Below, piece by piece: positions 61,095-64,000 of a stretch of DNA of 64,000 bases. A program made the position numbers and the translations under genes. How positions within the stretch are numbered: position 1 is the first letter of the stretch; each line of letters opens with the position of its first letter. This stretch comes from Montifringilla adamsi (Eukaryota > Chordata > Aves > Passeriformes > Passeridae). The notes beneath the pieces were generated by a model that ran no database searches, was not told the DNA's origin, and saw only the letters and a list, made by a program, of their open reading frames with translations. The stretch is taken from positions 20,932,662 to 20,996,661 of the forward strand of contig JAGGNK010009114.1 of assembly GCA_017590115.1 (NCBI GenBank), in the 5' to 3' direction.

Positions 61095-64000
61095 GAGGTT
61101 ATCAGCCCATCAGAAAGGGAATGACAGACACCAAGCAAAGGGGGTGGCAGTCTTTCCAAAGTCCCCAGGGTGCAGCAAACCTCAGCTCTACAGATTGTCC
61201 TGTAGCAGGAGGAGCTGGGGCAAATCTCCATCTACACCAGCTGCATTTCTTGAGGATGTTCACTTTTGTGGTCATATTCTTCACTGTAGGATGTCATAAT
61301 GTTTAATTGCCTTTTGGCCTTAGAATTTTATATTTCTTAATTCCTTTTAATTCTGTGTGTTACAACCTTCATTGTTTTAATTAAATTCAGCTTGGAAAGC
61401 CATTGGTAAGAGAGACTGGGTACATTCTAGCAATTTGTATTTTGTAGATGGTCTCTGATTTATGCTTTTCTTAGTATCATGTAACACCTCTGTTCTAAAG
61501 TCTTATTACGGTCATCTCACTATGGCTTTGTTATTATTTAATTAGTATCAGGAGCAAGAAGTTAAAGATAAGGAAAAACCCCAGTCTAACAGATCAAGTG
61601 TTCTTCAAGCACAGGAGAAATACCCAACTTATGGGATGTAAACCGAGGTATAAATAACTAAAAGATACATCAGAACTGAGTTTTTTTGAATCTCCTCTCT
61701 CACCTTAGCTCCTGTGAAGCCATTGGAGTTACTGAGTTAAGACAGTAGCAGGCTTCATGATTAATATATAATTACTTTTTTTGAAATAGATGAGTTTTGA
61801 AAAGTAAGTGTCTTCATCTACCTTCATCTGTTACTTCTTTCAAAAAAGAAATAGATGAGATTGTTAGACTCATTTGAACTTGTTTTTAAAAGATTTATCA
61901 GTAAAAAATCCCAATATTCTTAATCATTTTTCCACCTGAGGTAAATATAGATAGATTTATGTATTTAGTAAAAAACCTTGTCCTTAATGAGTTTTGCATA
62001 AAAAAAAAAATTATAATATGTATTCTAAGTTCTTAAAATTTTATTGCAATCAAGGAATGAAAAGCCTCAATACCCTCAAATGCAAACTCAAATACTCGAG
62101 AATGAAAATTTTAATTCAAATTCAAATAGACTCTGTTTTTCTTTTTTAATGTTTTCACAAAAAATGTAACATAATTCATCAATCTGATGAATCAAGTCAA
62201 GAGGATTGCTTTACACTTGTGAACGTAACAGTATAGAAAAATCCAGTTATACTGACATTTGCCCATATTTTAAAACTTCCTTTAATGTTTTGTCTTCATG
62301 TAGTCAGGTGCTGTTGGGCATAAGAAACCAAGAAAAATGGAAAAAAGTTGGGTAGAGCCAGATAAATTAGGGTGTTTCTTTGATTTTGTCCTAAATTCAT
62401 TCAAGTACTTAAAAAAACCCCAAAAGAACTCAACAAGCCTGTGTTCTTCAAGATGAAGAAAAGCTGAAGGAGTTCTTCACAAGTTCGGTTTGGCCCAAAG
62501 CAGGAACACAGCCTCACTAAGTGTTCCACCTGTTTCCATGGATAGGGAACGCCACAGCCTAGAGACATCCCCAAGAGTGATTCTCTTCTGCAGAACTGGT
62601 GAGGGTAGAGATGGAATGAGTCATTGCAGCCGTGGGATTTCCATCAGAAAATCTGACAGCAGGAGAAGAAGGAGCAATGCAGGGAGTGAGCCTGGGTTGG
62701 AAGTGGACCAGGCAGAAGCTGGGGCTGTGAGAGGAATAAAGAATTCAGCAGAGGCTCAGGGACACTTCCAGCAAAAGGAGAAGGGGCAGAGGGACAGAAG
62801 GAAATGCTGCAGGGCCAGCTATTAACACCAATGTGAGTTGTCCAGAGAGTGTGTAGAAAATAGATGGTGGTGTCTTATCCATGTGGGTAACATTTCCCTG
62901 TGTCTGTCTTTTAAGAGGTTTATTTTTAAGGCACTGTCCTTGTGTGGTGAATTACCAATGTTAATGAATATTGATCTTGTCTAAATTACCCAGGGAGAGC
63001 AATGCTGCTCTGGAGCAGCCTTCTGCTTTGCTTAGCAGGCTTAGGAAAAGATCTGTCATGGGCAATAATGAACATTGCAGGGGAAATAAAAAGGAACAGG
63101 TGCCTAAAAGGCACAGAACATGTGCTTGATTAGAAATGGACAGTTTAAGTAGAAAACAAGCAGATAAACTCAAATACATGGAATAGCCGATAAAAGATAA
63201 GCAAACTCTACATGTTTTCTTAACAGAAGAAGATATATTTTTTCTTTCCCATGAGAACAGGTTGAATTTTGTTTTAAAGCAATGATCAATTGATTACTGA
63301 CTTTCCAGAAAAGTTCTCTAAGATCCTATAAAGCAGCAGCCAACCGTGATGCACAATTGCAACAGTGTGAATTATTGAATTGCATCTGTCTCTCAGAAGC
63401 TGCAAACAGTGACATTTTCTTGCCTTCCAGTTATAATTAAAGGACAAAGTGACATGTGGTATGGTACTGATCTAGTAGCTGGAAAGTCCTGCTCTGAGAA
63501 GCTTTTTGTATTGCTGCAGATGAAGAGCACTCTCCATAGAAGTAAGAACCACTTGATCTTTTCATTTAGCTGTGATTATTGCAAATTTCTTCCCACAGTC
63601 TTCAGTTTGTGGATGATCATTCTAACACTCCCAATTTCCTACAAGTGTCTTACCAGTGCTTTCTGAAAATCAAGCATTTAGCTAGAGTTTCAACTTTCAT
63701 CAGTTTCAGAAAATTCCTCTTTTGTTGCATCCATCTTGCGTGTGAATGCAAACAGTTTGTGTACTACATTACGTACACATTAGATTTTGTAATGCCGTTT
63801 TGTACATTTGCTGAGGACTATGCAAATCTCTTAGTTCTTATTTTATATACATAACTTCCTGCAACTACACTCATAAAATCATGCCATGGATGAATTACTT
63901 TATTTGATTTCAGTAACTGAAGAGACTATTTATTACCATATATTTTATTAAGGCATAATACCCAGACCAAAACAGGGAAGGGATATTCACTTCTAACCTT
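61095..64000. other. Unique non-coding stretch to the window end
   Basis: AT-rich apart from a GA-rich patch at about 62590-62820 that keeps a 111-codon, Arg/Ser/Glu-rich frame open. No domain, exon, RNA gene or transposon recognised. Confidence 0.6.

Noticed and set aside
1..64000. CRISPR arrays, operons, tRNA or rRNA genes
   Set aside because: No regularly spaced repeats, no ribosome-binding-site-linked genes and no tRNA B-box (GGTTCGANTCC) seen; the DNA is vertebrate.

Overview
This window is nuclear DNA of a bird, most likely a songbird. It is AT-rich and has no operons or prokaryotic gene density. The interspersed repeats that can be recognised are avian: 3' ends of CR1 LINEs with the terminal ATTCTGTGATTCT-type octamers, and an endogenous-retrovirus LTR that closely resembles one abundant in passerine genomes. 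No mammalian L1, Alu or B1 elements were seen. There is one 31-base assembly gap.

No coding exon, tRNA, rRNA or known small RNA could be recognised with confidence. The window reads as a gene desert or the inside of one very large intron. Most open reading frames are 60-180 codons, lack recognisable domains and fit chance expectation. A few places have exon-like signals (splice sites flanking an open frame) and are given only as candidates. The best is a two-exon minus-strand frame at 5369-5747 that begins with a signal-peptide-like segment.

Layout: 1-3.4 kb, a somewhat GC-richer edge, a 59-base poly-T tract and plain sequence. 3.3-5.8 kb, the longest ORF, a small LTR fragment, a nearly perfect 464-bp tandem duplication and the candidate secreted-peptide frame. 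5.8-14.5 kb, plain sequence, a complete solo LTR at 11469-11887 and an old CR1 end at 14361. 14.5-37.3 kb, mostly unique sequence with a nested palindrome at 17513, short tandem repeats and two candidate exons near 25.4-26.8 kb. 37.3-48.6 kb, three CR1 3' ends, the poly-G tract with the gap, a cluster of degenerate short repeats at 43.5 kb and a very AT-rich block at 45.2-45.8 kb. 48.6-64 kb, a second long poly-T tract, an (AGC)9 microsatellite, an 85-bp tandem duplication, two further CR1 pieces (one joining a reverse-transcriptase segment directly to the CR1 3' end, next to a 24-bp perfect inverted repeat), an A/C-rich low-complexity tract and a hairpin.

There is no gene system whose parts work together here. 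The most informative signals are structural: recent local duplication, transposon fossils, hairpins, and possibly conserved non-coding elements that only alignment to other birds would reveal.
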